Source: JBNAVJ01 sp049700455 (GTDB lineage Bacteria > Bacteroidota > Ignavibacteria > Tepidaquicellales > Tepidaquicellaceae). Taken from it: a stretch of 64,000 nucleotides of DNA. Positions 1-9,007 of this stretch are shown here, piece after piece. The notes under the pieces were generated by a model. That model was given only the letters and a program-made list of their open reading frames with translations. It made no database searches and had not been told where the DNA came from. Both the position numbers and the translations under genes were made by a program. Position 1 is the first letter of the stretch. Every line of letters starts with the position of its first letter. The DNA is taken from NCBI GenBank assembly GCA_049700455.1, contig JBNAVJ010000005.1:68328-132327 (forward strand). The letters are read 5' to 3'.

Positions 1-688
1 GGCAGTATGGGTTTCCTATGCTTTTAGTTAAAATTTCAACATCATTACCCTGTGCCCCAATACCGGGAATAAGTAAGGAAAGATTGCTGTAAGATGTTGT
101 AAGTTTATTAATAAGTTCAGGATAATTAGCTCCCACAACAAAACCTACAGAATCACAGCCAGTTTCAATAAATTTTTCTATTACCAATTCATACAAAAAT
201 TTGCCGTTGCTCTTTAAAGTTTGAAAGTCCTCTGCTCCGGGATTTGAAGTGCGAGCCAGAACATAGGTTAACTTCCCCTTAACTTGAAAAAACGGTTGTA
301 ACGACTCAACCCCCATATATGGACTGACTGTGACCGCATCAAAGTTTAGTTTTTCAAAATAATAACCTGCATACATTCGGTTTGTATTTCTAATATCCCC
401 TCTTTTAACATCAGCAATAGTAATCACCTCCTCTGTTAATAACTCAAGAGTTTTTTCAAAGGCAATATATCCAGTTGGACCAGATAATTCGTAAAATGCA
501 ATATTGAGTTTGTAACCTAAAGTAAGTTCTTTAGTAAGTTCTATAATTAATTTATTATAGTCATATATGGGATTGTCAGATGAGCGTAAAAAAAACTCCG
601 GGATTTTGTTGATATCAGTATCAAGTCCTATAATAAGACTGGATTGAATTTCTTTTTTTCGTTGTATAATCTTATCCAGGGAGTTCAT
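1..688 (-). CDS. pyrF: Orotidine 5'-phosphate decarboxylase, partial (C-terminus beyond window)
   Basis: Decarboxylates orotidine monophosphate to UMP, the last step of de novo pyrimidine synthesis, in the cytosol. About 229 codons are present; the C-terminal part (roughly 40 residues for this family) lies beyond position 1. The sequence shows the catalytic segment IADVKRGDI, the phosphate-loop region SPYMGVESLQPF and RTSNPGAEDF, all typical of the longer type-2 PyrF group. The ATG at 688 is one base beyond the rodA stop (690-692), so the gene is probably cotranscribed and translationally coupled with rodA. No strong Shine-Dalgarno sequence is seen. Confidence 0.9.
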   Translation of the reverse strand, partial: MNSLDKIIQRKKEIQSSLIIGLDTDINKIPEFFLRSSDNPIYDYNKLIIELTKELTLGYKLNIAFYELSGPTGYIAFEKTLELLTEEVITIADVKRGDIRNTNRMYAGYYFEKLNFDAVTVSPYMGVESLQPFFQVKGKLTYVLARTSNPGAEDFQTLKSNGKFLYELVIEKFIETGCDSVGFVVGANYPELINKLTTSYSNLSLLIPGIGAQGNDVEILTKSIGNPYC

Positions 689-689
689 C

Positions 690-1919
690 TTATAAGAAGA
701 CCTTTCGATTTTTATAAGCGTTTAACCCAATAGCCGTCATTAAATAAAATGAAAGCAACGATGAGACCCCATAACTTACAAAGGGCAATGGAATCCCAAT
801 TACAGGCATTATTCCAAGTGTCATACCTACATTTATCAAAAGATGAAACAAAATTAAGGATGCAATACCTATACAGGTAAATGACAGAAAGGAATCCCGG
901 CTCTGGGTTGCAATATTAACAAATCTTAAAATGATTATAACAAATAAAAGAATAACCAGCATACCACCTATTAAACCAAATTCCTCTCCTATCATACAGA
1001 AGATAAAGTCAGTCCATTGTTCTGGAATAAATTTCAACTGTGTCTGAGTCCCCTGTAAAAATCCTTTGCCAAACAGTCCTCCGGACCCTATAGCAACCTT
1101 AGATTGTATTACGTTATATCCAGTACCGAGTGGGTCAGTAGTAGGATCAAGCACTGCCAGTATACGATGTTGTTGATAAGGCTGAAGTTTATTAAATAAG
1201 AAATGTACAGAGAACCCTGCAACTACATTGATAGCAAAAACAAGAGCTGATTTCCACAAGCTGTTTTTCATTAGAATTAGAACAATTATTACACATACAA
1301 GCCCGGCATAGAAATAATATTGATTTAAAAATGCAAGAACCACAAGCACAACTGGTGATACAATAGCAAACAGCAGAAAAGGTGATAAACCTGCCCAAAA
1401 AAGTAATGGAATTATAAAAGAGAAGAAGACCAATGTGGTACCAGTATCGTTCTGAAATTTAATTAACACTGCCGGTAGAAGTATTATCAGAACCGATTTG
1501 AAAATCATTGAGGAACTGTTAATTGAGCGTCCTTCAATATTGCGATGAAGAAAGTTAGAAAGCGCTAATATAGTAGCAACCTTTGCAAATTCAGATGGTT
1601 GAATTCCAAATCCGGCAATATAGAACCAGCTTTTATTTCCGTTAATTGTCTTACCAAAAATCAGAACTGCAATTAACAAAACAATCGAAACAATATATGC
1701 CGGATACGAAAGCATAAGAAAATATTTGGATGGTATAAACAATAAAACTATTACCATCACCAAACCTATTATAGCAAAGACTAACTGTTTAGAAAAGAAA
1801 TCTTTGCTTGCAGAACTTGCATAAGTAGCACTGTAAACAGCGAATAGACCTATTGTTACAAGCGTAATCACAGATAAGAAAAGGACAATATCAAACTTAT
1901 CAAATAATCTTCTTTCCAT
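690..1919 (-). CDS. rodA: Rod-shape-determining peptidoglycan glycosyltransferase RodA
   Basis: SEDS-family integral membrane protein that polymerises lipid II glycan strands for lateral-wall elongation, working with PBP2. The 409-residue protein has about ten hydrophobic segments. It carries the family motifs GNKSWFYIAGFGIQPSEFAK (near residue 95), NDTGTTLVF, and a C-terminal GIPLPFVSYGVSSL loop. The start codon overlaps the mrdA stop by one base (TAATG), and pyrF follows after one base. The neighbouring mreBCD and mrdA genes favour RodA over FtsW. Confidence 0.95.
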   Translation of the reverse strand: MERRLFDKFDIVLFLSVITLVTIGLFAVYSATYASSASKDFFSKQLVFAIIGLVMVIVLLFIPSKYFLMLSYPAYIVSIVLLIAVLIFGKTINGNKSWFYIAGFGIQPSEFAKVATILALSNFLHRNIEGRSINSSSMIFKSVLIILLPAVLIKFQNDTGTTLVFFSFIIPLLFWAGLSPFLLFAIVSPVVLVVLAFLNQYYFYAGLVCVIIVLILMKNSLWKSALVFAINVVAGFSVHFLFNKLQPYQQHRILAVLDPTTDPLGTGYNVIQSKVAIGSGGLFGKGFLQGTQTQLKFIPEQWTDFIFCMIGEEFGLIGGMLVILLFVIIILRFVNIATQSRDSFLSFTCIGIASLILFHLLINVGMTLGIMPVIGIPLPFVSYGVSSLLSFYLMTAIGLNAYKNRKVFL

Positions 1920-3706
1920 TAATCCCTCACCTGAACTGTTATATTTTCATTATAAACATCAAGGGAATTGTTACTCAAGTATCTAACCATAATAGCAGCA
2001 GCAAGAGGGGCTGCAAATTGATTCCCCCAGCCCGCATTTTCTCCAAGGACACAGACAGCAATCTGAGGGTCATCATAAGGTGCGTAGCCAACAAACCAGG
2101 AGTGATTATTGCCGTTTGGGTTTTGAGCTGTGCCTGTTTTCCCTGCAAGAACAAATTCAGACGACTTAATATTTTTAGCAGTTCCACTTCCGTTGACCAC
2201 AAGATACATACCTTTTTTAATGGCATCATAATACTTTTGCGGGAATTCAATACGATATTGTCTGAATTCAGGCACTACTGTTTCCCCAGTTAATGGATTA
2301 ACAATTTTTCTTACAAGATGCGGTTGACTATATAATCCATCCTTACACATTGCAGAAACATATGCAACAAGTTGAATTGGTGAAACACCAAGTTCTCCCT
2401 GTCCAATACCAAGGTTAACAAGCACCGCCGGAGACCATTTATTAACACCAAAAATTTTATTATAGTATTCAACTGAAGGTAAAAGACCGGATGTCTCTCC
2501 CGGTAAATCAATTCCCGTTTTAGTTCCAAAACCAAAGAGTTTCGAATAGTAATGAAAATTATCAAGTCCAACCATCAAGCCGAGTTTGTAGAAAAATACA
2601 TTTGACGATACCTCAATTGCCCGTGTTAAATTGATTGCCCCGTAAGCACCGTGATCTTCATAGACTCTATTTCCATATTGAAATGAACCACCACAGTATA
2701 TAGTTGATGATGTAGTTATTTTGCCCGAGACAAGAGCTATCATTCCCATCATCATTTTCCAGGTTGAACCCGGTGGATATTTAGATTGTATAGCACGATT
2801 GAAAACAGGCTTACCTTCATCATTAAACAATTTACTAATTTCTTTTTTATCAGGAGTACCTGAAAAAATTGATAAATCAAAATCTGGCTTGGATACAAGA
2901 CACAAGACTTCTCCGTTTCGAGGATCCATTGCTACAATTGCACCTCGTCTTTTTCCAAGTAGTTTTTCGGCATATTCTTGAAGTTCCGGATCTATAGTAG
3001 TGTATAAATCATAACCATTTTTAGATTTCTCATCATTTAAACCATTGTTATATGGACCAACTTCTTTTCCATTAACATCAACAACAATCAATTTAACACC
3101 CTTTTCACCTCTGAGATACTTTTCATATTGTTTTTCAAGCCCTGTAATACCGATAAGATCCCCCATCCTATAATAACCGTCGTCCTGAGATTCTAATTGC
3201 TTTTGTGTAATTTCACCAAGATAACCAAAGATGTGCGAACCTCTGAATTTAATAGGGTAATATCTAAGAGATTCAACAACATAACTAACACCTTTGAGTT
3301 TATCTTTGTTTTCTTCAATGTATGCTACAGTTTTAAAGTCAACATCACGTTTTATATTCACCGGATTATAGCGATTAGTGCCTTTAACACTGGAAATGGT
3401 TTCAAGTATATCATCTGGACTTTCGTTAATTAATTTAGCAAGTTCTTCAATTTGAGATTTGTCAAATTGAGAGGGTGTTACTGTTATAGTATAAGACGGT
3501 TTATTATCAACCATTACTTTTCCATTTCTATCAAAAATTATTCCACGAGCAGGAGTTTCTATAATCTTCTTAATAGAATTTTTTTCTGACTCCTTACCAT
3601 ACTCTTTCTGATTAATAACCTGTAGTTCAATCAATCTAAAAATAAGTACCAACCCTGTAACTATAGTAACTGCATAGAAGATTATATGTTTTATCCCATT
3701 ATTCAT
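1919..3706 (-). CDS. mrdA: Penicillin-binding protein 2 (elongasome transpeptidase)
   Basis: Inner-membrane class B PBP that cross-links peptidoglycan during elongation, partnered with RodA. The 595 residues comprise one N-terminal transmembrane anchor (about 8-28), a PBP dimer/pedestal domain starting near TPARGIIFDRNG, and a C-terminal transpeptidase domain. The active-site motifs are visible: SxxK as GSTWK, SxN as SSN and KTG as KTGTAQ. Length is normal for the family. It sits two bases after mreD and overlaps rodA by one base, inside an mreBCD-mrdA-rodA operon. Confidence 0.95.
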   Translation of the reverse strand: MNNGIKHIIFYAVTIVTGLVLIFRLIELQVINQKEYGKESEKNSIKKIIETPARGIIFDRNGKVMVDNKPSYTITVTPSQFDKSQIEELAKLINESPDDILETISSVKGTNRYNPVNIKRDVDFKTVAYIEENKDKLKGVSYVVESLRYYPIKFRGSHIFGYLGEITQKQLESQDDGYYRMGDLIGITGLEKQYEKYLRGEKGVKLIVVDVNGKEVGPYNNGLNDEKSKNGYDLYTTIDPELQEYAEKLLGKRRGAIVAMDPRNGEVLCLVSKPDFDLSIFSGTPDKKEISKLFNDEGKPVFNRAIQSKYPPGSTWKMMMGMIALVSGKITTSSTIYCGGSFQYGNRVYEDHGAYGAINLTRAIEVSSNVFFYKLGLMVGLDNFHYYSKLFGFGTKTGIDLPGETSGLLPSVEYYNKIFGVNKWSPAVLVNLGIGQGELGVSPIQLVAYVSAMCKDGLYSQPHLVRKIVNPLTGETVVPEFRQYRIEFPQKYYDAIKKGMYLVVNGSGTAKNIKSSEFVLAGKTGTAQNPNGNNHSWFVGYAPYDDPQIAVCVLGENAGWGNQFAAPLAAAIMVRYLSNNSLDVYNENITVQVRD

Positions 3707-3708
3707 AC

Positions 3709-4200
3709 TTAAGCAAATGTTGATTTACGACGCGGTAACAGTAAATAAATCAATGACACAATCAGCGTGTATGCAGACGAAGTCAACACATACCGCATAA
3801 GAACAATAAGGTATTTAATGTTCGCCCCCTGGAAATATATAGAATAAAAAACAAAATTCGATACAAGACTAATTATAAAAACAACTAAGAGAAAGTACTG
3901 GTTTTTTAAAAACTTCTCATCTTCTCTCTTAAAAAATCCTGCAACAAAACACGCCAGCGTATAAGAAAGCGCCTGTAAACCAATAAATGTTCCTCCTAAT
4001 ATATCTATTAAAAGCCCTGCAAAGAACCCAAATGTTACACCTGTTATTTTCCCTTCTTTAATACTAATATACGCTAAGATTACTATTACCAGATCAGGAC
4101 TGATATTGTACGTCGATATAGCAAGCAACCAGATAAGCGATTTTTGTAATACAATAAATACAGCTAAAACTACTACATATTTCAGAATTTTAGATACCAA
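3709..4200 (-). CDS. mreD: Rod shape-determining protein MreD
   Basis: Small polytopic inner-membrane component of the Rod complex. The 163-residue protein has five or so hydrophobic segments and conserved family features: a DLVIVILAYISIKEG segment after the first membrane span, then GFFAGLLIDILGGTFIGLQALSY. Identification leans on both sequence and position between mreC (two-base gap) and mrdA (two-base gap). Confidence 0.88.
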   Translation of the reverse strand: MVSKILKYVVVLAVFIVLQKSLIWLLAISTYNISPDLVIVILAYISIKEGKITGVTFGFFAGLLIDILGGTFIGLQALSYTLACFVAGFFKREDEKFLKNQYFLLVVFIISLVSNFVFYSIYFQGANIKYLIVLMRYVLTSSAYTLIVSLIYLLLPRRKSTFA

Positions 4201-4202
4201 AC

Positions 4203-5027
4203 TTATTTCTTAAAAGTTTTTTCAAGTTCGCTTCTTTCATTAGATGGAATGTACTTAACAACAAATACCTCCTCTATATTATGGAAATTTACTAAAGGGA
4301 CAGCAACAACTTTTCTGAAAAGATTATCAAGATGTCCTACCTCAACGACTACTGCAACAGGAATACCGGGCGGGAACAAGTTACTATATTCAGAGGTAAT
4401 TATCACATCACCAACACTAACATCAGCACTTTTAGGGACATTCTTAACTAATAAATCCGAAGAACCATCATAACTAAGAATTCCATCAATGCGGGAGCGT
4501 TGATCCTTAACAGTTACTTTTAAATCTCTATTAAGTAATATCTGAGCAATTGAATAGTGCGCACTTGTAGCAACTATCCTACCAACCAATCCATCATCAG
4601 TTATTACCGGCATCCCAATAAAAACGCTGTCGGATTCCCCAATATCAAGAGTTATAGTGTTTCTTGTTTGCACCAAAGATTTATTAATGATTTTACCTCC
4701 TACTAAACTTAAGTGGGACTTTTCTTTGAAATTAAGCAATTTGGTTAACCGTATGTTTTCAAGTTTAGCCTCTTTCAAATCGGCGAGTTCTTTTGCAAGT
4801 CTAATGTTATTTTCCCTCAGGAGTTTATTTTCTGTTTCAAGTGCAAAAATATTTGGGATAGCTGATATTCCGCTTTGAATAGTCCCAAATGAAGTTATAG
4901 CAACAGCGCGAAGAAATCTGATTTGAAAATTATCATTGGTAAATATCAAGATGAGTGAAATTATAACAAATAAACTTAACAACAGATATTCTTTTATATC
5001 AAATGCTATATCAAAAAATCTTTTCAT
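4203..5027 (-). CDS. mreC: Rod shape-determining protein MreC
   Basis: Bitopic membrane protein linking MreB to periplasmic wall synthases. The 274 residues comprise a short cytoplasmic N-terminus, one transmembrane segment (about 14-30), a coiled coil (about 62-100, rich in Leu, Glu and Lys) and a periplasmic double beta-barrel. Typical MreC segments such as GMPVITDDGLVGRIV and SRIDGILSYDG are visible. It lies 36 bases downstream of mreB and two bases upstream of mreD. Confidence 0.93.
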   Translation of the reverse strand: MKRFFDIAFDIKEYLLLSLFVIISLILIFTNDNFQIRFLRAVAITSFGTIQSGISAIPNIFALETENKLLRENNIRLAKELADLKEAKLENIRLTKLLNFKEKSHLSLVGGKIINKSLVQTRNTITLDIGESDSVFIGMPVITDDGLVGRIVATSAHYSIAQILLNRDLKVTVKDQRSRIDGILSYDGSSDLLVKNVPKSADVSVGDVIITSEYSNLFPPGIPVAVVVEVGHLDNLFRKVVAVPLVNFHNIEEVFVVKYIPSNERSELEKTFKK

Positions 5028-5063
5028 TTTCTATACTATACCTGTTGTTTGCATTTCAGAACA

Positions 5064-6080
5064 TTAACGTTTCAACATTACTTTTCTATAAAAATTAATA
5101 TCCTCGAGCACTTTTCCTGTACCTCTTGCAACTGCTGTTAGCGGATCTTCTGCTACATGGACAGGGACCCCCGTTTCCATCCTTACTCTCTCATCAAGCC
5201 CCTGCAACAAAGCACCACCACCAGTAAGGAAAATGCCTTTTTCAAGAATGTCTGCTGAAAGTTCAGGAGCAGTTTTTTCAAGTGCAACTTTAATAGCTTC
5301 AATCATCTGACGAACCGGACCATCAAGAGCTTCACGTATTTCTATAGAACTTATTTCGGTGGATTTCGGGACTCCAGCAACAAGATCCCGCCCAAGAACC
5401 TCAATAATAGTCTCTTCTTTCAGGGGCATAACTGAACCAGCTTTACATTTAATATTTTCCGCTGTGTTCTCACCTATAAGTAAATTCTGATTATTTCTAA
5501 AGTATCTTATAATAGCTTCTGTTAACTCATCTCCGGCAATCCTTATTGAAGTGCTGTTAGTTATTCCACCAAGACAGATAACAGCAATTTCAGTTGTTCC
5601 ACCCCCAATATCCACAATCATATTTCCTTCTGGAGCCATAACATCAAGCCCAATACCGATAGCTGCAGCCATTGGTTCTGTTATAAGATAAACTTCTTTA
5701 GCACCAGCATGTTCTGCTGTATCCCTAACCGCACGTTTTTCTACTTCGGTAATGCCACTTGGAACACAAATTACTATTCGTCTGGCAGGCATAAAGCTTC
5801 GTGTGATTCTCTTGATAAATTCTTTCAACATCATTTCCGCAACATCAAAATCTGCAATAACACCATCACGTAAGGGTCTAACAGTAACAAGCTCCTTATG
5901 AACCCTACCTATCATATTCTTTGCTTCGTGTCCTATGGCTACAAGTTTCTTTGTTGTTTGATCATAAGTAACAATCGAAGGTTCATTTAACACTATTCCC
6001 TTCCCTTTCATATAGATCAAAGTATTCGCAGTACCAAGATCTATTGCTATATCATTAGAAAACATTCCAAATAACGGCAT
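5064..6080 (-). CDS. mreB: Rod shape-determining actin homologue MreB
   Basis: Cytoplasmic actin-like ATPase that forms membrane-associated filaments and directs the elongasome. The 338 residues show the phosphate-1 motif AIDLGTANTLIY, phosphate-2 MIVDIGGGTTEIAVI, the adenosine-binding FLTGGGALLQGLDE and the conserved EPMAAAIGIG segment. Length is normal. It is the first gene of the mreB-C-D-mrdA-rodA-pyrF run and lies 48 bases after purH, so read-through from purNH is possible. Confidence 0.97.
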   Translation of the reverse strand: MPLFGMFSNDIAIDLGTANTLIYMKGKGIVLNEPSIVTYDQTTKKLVAIGHEAKNMIGRVHKELVTVRPLRDGVIADFDVAEMMLKEFIKRITRSFMPARRIVICVPSGITEVEKRAVRDTAEHAGAKEVYLITEPMAAAIGIGLDVMAPEGNMIVDIGGGTTEIAVICLGGITNSTSIRIAGDELTEAIIRYFRNNQNLLIGENTAENIKCKAGSVMPLKEETIIEVLGRDLVAGVPKSTEISSIEIREALDGPVRQMIEAIKVALEKTAPELSADILEKGIFLTGGGALLQGLDERVRMETGVPVHVAEDPLTAVARGTGKVLEDINFYRKVMLKR

Positions 6081-6128
6081 TTTATGACCTCATTCTTTTT
6101 TAGTTTTTCAAATATAACAAAAATATTT

Positions 6129-7652
6129 TTAATGTTTGAAATGCCTTATCCCGGAAAAGACCATTGCAAGACCATTCTCATCGGCAGCTTTAATAACTTC
6201 ATCATCCCTGATGGAACCACCAGGCTGAATAACGCAGCTGGCTCCAGCTTTAGCAAGCTCAACAACTCCATCCGGGAATGGGAAAAAAGCATCGGATGCT
6301 ACTGCACTGCCATCAAGATTCTTCCCGAACTGCTTTGCCTTCATAATCGCAATCCGTGTCGAATCAACCCGTGAAGGCTGCCCACCTCCAATCCCAAGTG
6401 TTGCACCATCCTTAACAAATACCACTGCGTTCGACTTCGTATGCTTTGCAACTTTCTCAGCAAATAGAAGATCAAGTATCTCTTTATCAGAGGGAACTTT
6501 AGTAGTAACACACTTCAAATTCCTTTCGGAAGAATTTAATTTATCAGTATCCTGTAGAAGATACCCCCCTGCAACCTTTCTCAGTTCAAATGTTGACTCA
6601 ATATTTTTATACTGAATAATCCTTCTATTCTTTTTATTGAAAAGTAAATTAAGAGCTTCCTTATCAAATTCAGGAGCCATAATAATTTCAGTAAAAATCC
6701 TGTCAACTTCTGCTGCAGTTTCAAAATCCAGTCTCCTATTGAATATAACAATTCCACCAAATGCAGAGACAGGGTCAGAACTATATGCGTTTAAATATGC
6801 ATCACGAAGCACGTTGGATAAAGCAACTCCACAAGGATTACCATGCTTTATAATCGCACAGGCTTTAAGTTCATTATTAAATTCCGCAATCAACTGTAAA
6901 GCTGCATTAATATCAAGCAAATTGTTATACGAGAGTTCCTTTCCGTGTAAAACCTTGAAGAGTTTATCAAAATCTTGCTTAACAAGAAATCCTTTTTGAT
7001 GGGGATTCTCTCCGTATCTAAGCGGCATCAAATTGTCAAGGCTAACAAAATCGGGATATTCACTATCACTTAGTAGATGTTTGAAATATTCTGTAATTGC
7101 GCTATCGTAAACAGTTGCCCTTAAGAATGCTTCATAAGCAAGACGCAATTTATATTCATCGGGTAAGTTAGACTGAAATTTTGTATATACGTTTATGAAC
7201 TCCTGGTACTGTTTCGGTTCAACAAGTATGCTAACAGATTTGAAATTCTTTGCCGCAGCTCTGATAAGAGAAATGCCACCGATATCAATCTTCTCTATAG
7301 CTTCAGCAAGAGTACAGCCCTCCTGTTTAACAGTCTCTTCAAATGGATAGAGATTAACAACCACAACATCTATGCCTGATAAATTCATATTACCCATAAA
7401 TTCTTGATGAGCAGAGTTTTCCCTGTCATAAAGAATACCTGCAAAGATGTGTGGATGTAAAGTTTTAACTCTGCCATCAAGAATTTCTGGAAAGGAAGTT
7501 ATCTTTTCAATCTCAGTAACAGCAATACCATTGGCAATTAAATAAGAATAAGTTCCCCCTGTAGAAATGATTTCAAATCCATTATCAACAAGAAATTTTG
7601 AGAGCTCAACAATCCCATCTTTTTTATAAACACTTATGAGTGCTCGTTTCAT
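6129..7652 (-). CDS. purH: Bifunctional AICAR formyltransferase / IMP cyclohydrolase
   Basis: Catalyses the last two steps of IMP synthesis. The N-terminal IMP cyclohydrolase domain starts at KRALISVYKKDGI; the C-terminal AICAR transformylase domain carries KHGNPCGVA and the terminal segment GLAMVFSGIRHFKH. I chose the ATG at 7652, five bases past the purN stop. An upstream in-frame TTG at 7667 has a GGAAGA ribosome-binding site at 7675-7680 with seven-base spacing and would overlap purN, so the longer 512-residue form is a real alternative. The gene forms an operon with purN. Confidence 0.95.
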   Translation of the reverse strand: MKRALISVYKKDGIVELSKFLVDNGFEIISTGGTYSYLIANGIAVTEIEKITSFPEILDGRVKTLHPHIFAGILYDRENSAHQEFMGNMNLSGIDVVVVNLYPFEETVKQEGCTLAEAIEKIDIGGISLIRAAAKNFKSVSILVEPKQYQEFINVYTKFQSNLPDEYKLRLAYEAFLRATVYDSAITEYFKHLLSDSEYPDFVSLDNLMPLRYGENPHQKGFLVKQDFDKLFKVLHGKELSYNNLLDINAALQLIAEFNNELKACAIIKHGNPCGVALSNVLRDAYLNAYSSDPVSAFGGIVIFNRRLDFETAAEVDRIFTEIIMAPEFDKEALNLLFNKKNRRIIQYKNIESTFELRKVAGGYLLQDTDKLNSSERNLKCVTTKVPSDKEILDLLFAEKVAKHTKSNAVVFVKDGATLGIGGGQPSRVDSTRIAIMKAKQFGKNLDGSAVASDAFFPFPDGVVELAKAGASCVIQPGGSIRDDEVIKAADENGLAMVFSGIRHFKH

Positions 7653-7656
7653 AAAT

Positions 7657-8259
7657 TTATAAATCAAGTTTAATTCTTCCTTCTTCTATTAAGCTAATAA
7701 CATACGGATAATACCTGTGTTCAAGTTCAAGTACGCGTTTTTGTAAAGAATATTCATCATCAGCCTCATCTATTTCTATACATTTCTGGAAGAGTATCTT
7801 CCCTTCATCATAGTTTTCGTTAACACAATGAATTGTAATACCGGTAACCTTAACGCCAGCCTGAATCACAGCCTTATGAACATTGATGCCGTACATTCCC
7901 TTACCGCCAAACATAGGAAGCAAAGCAGGATGAATATTAATTATTCGATTCTTAAAACTTCTAACGACCTCTGGTTCAACCATCTTCATATATCCGGCAA
8001 GCACAATTAAATCTATAGAATATTTGAAAAGAACATCCAGGAAAACATTAGCGTATTCTTTGTCACTCAGATGAGGATAAACCTTTCTACTGATATGAAC
8101 AACCTCTACACCAAACTTGCGAGCAATACTCACAGCTCCACAGGTAGAATTGTTCGTTATTAGTAGAGATATATTAGATCTTATAAGCCCTTCTTTTCGA
8201 GCTTTCAGAATAGCAAGAAAATTCGAGCCCGTTCCTGAAGCAAAAACGCTAATATTCAA
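7657..8259 (-). CDS. purN: Phosphoribosylglycinamide formyltransferase
   Basis: Transfers formyl from 10-formyl-THF to GAR in purine synthesis. The 200 residues carry an N-terminal nucleotide-binding FASGTGSNF loop, the catalytic NIHPALLP stretch followed by the GGKGMYG insert common in Bacteroidota PurN, and the folate-site Asp in ENYDEGKIL. The only possible start is TTG at 8259, because an in-frame TAA sits two codons upstream. A sigma70-like element (TTGAAA, 17 bases, TATTTT) lies in the 100-base gap upstream. Confidence 0.94.
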   Translation of the reverse strand: MNISVFASGTGSNFLAILKARKEGLIRSNISLLITNNSTCGAVSIARKFGVEVVHISRKVYPHLSDKEYANVFLDVLFKYSIDLIVLAGYMKMVEPEVVRSFKNRIINIHPALLPMFGGKGMYGINVHKAVIQAGVKVTGITIHCVNENYDEGKILFQKCIEIDEADDEYSLQKRVLELEHRYYPYVISLIEEGRIKLDL

Positions 8260-8315
8260 TTCTTACATTATCTTATAAAAATAAACAAATATTAGCGTTT
8301 TTTCAACTGAAGTAT

Positions 8316-8342
8316 TGGTAGGGAAATAGTAATCCCCTACCA
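8316..8342 (-). terminator. Hairpin after the TPR gene, possible terminator
   Basis: An 8-bp perfect stem (TGGTAGGG paired with CCCTACCA) with an 11-base loop lies just downstream of the six-gene operon (8360-15153) and upstream of purN. There is no long T-tract directly after the stem on the minus strand, so it may be a weak or factor-assisted terminator. Confidence 0.45.
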
Positions 8343-8359
8343 TTGTAAAATATACGATA

Positions 8360-9007
8360 TTACTTCTTATTAAGTGCCTTCAGACCTTCAAGAGCAGAAG
8401 CATCATCAGGGCTAATCAGAAGCACTCTATTAAATAGAGTTTCAGCTTCGCTATATTTACCGAGTTTGAAATTGGTCCAGGCAAACATTAACACAGAGTA
8501 ATAATCAAAAGGATAGCTGTTTACAACCTTTTCGAACTGTTTATAGGCTTTATCATAATCAGGTTTGTAATAGTAAATTAGACCCAGTCGGTAATTGGCT
8601 ACCGAGTTGTTAGGATCAAAACTTAAAATGTTTTGATAAATTTCTTCTACCTTTCCCCATTTTTCCGTTGCAGCATATGGATACACCAAACCAAACTTAG
8701 CTTCAATTGAGAGAGGCATCAGCTTGTTAGCAATTTCATAATATTTTATAGACTCATCATATTGTTTATTAAGATAAGTCAGCCAACCCAACCGTAGATT
8801 AATTTCATAATTATTCCTATCATACACATCACTCAAAACTTTGATTGCAGATGCATAGTCCCCCTGACTTTCATATACATAACTATCTTTGAATGCACTT
8901 CTCAAATCTACAATTGGAGCATAACTGCTTTGTGCATTGATAGCAACAATCGTAAACATCACAAAAGCTGCTATCAAGAACCTTTTAGACCACTTTAGAA
9001 TGTCCAT
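8360..9007 (-). CDS. Exported tetratricopeptide-repeat protein
   Basis: Function unknown. The 215-residue protein has an N-terminal signal peptide or anchor (hydrophobic about 10-24, then INAQSS) followed by about five TPR units, visible as repeated A/G/Y-rich helix pairs such as YESQGDYASAIKVL and FKLGKYSEAETLFNRVL. TPR domains mediate protein contacts. The start overlaps the preceding beta-barrel gene by 13 bases, so it is the last gene of the 15153-8360 operon and probably a periplasmic adaptor for that system. Confidence 0.8.
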   Translation of the reverse strand: MDILKWSKRFLIAAFVMFTIVAINAQSSYAPIVDLRSAFKDSYVYESQGDYASAIKVLSDVYDRNNYEINLRLGWLTYLNKQYDESIKYYEIANKLMPLSIEAKFGLVYPYAATEKWGKVEEIYQNILSFDPNNSVANYRLGLIYYYKPDYDKAYKQFEKVVNSYPFDYYSVLMFAWTNFKLGKYSEAETLFNRVLLISPDDASALEGLKALNKK

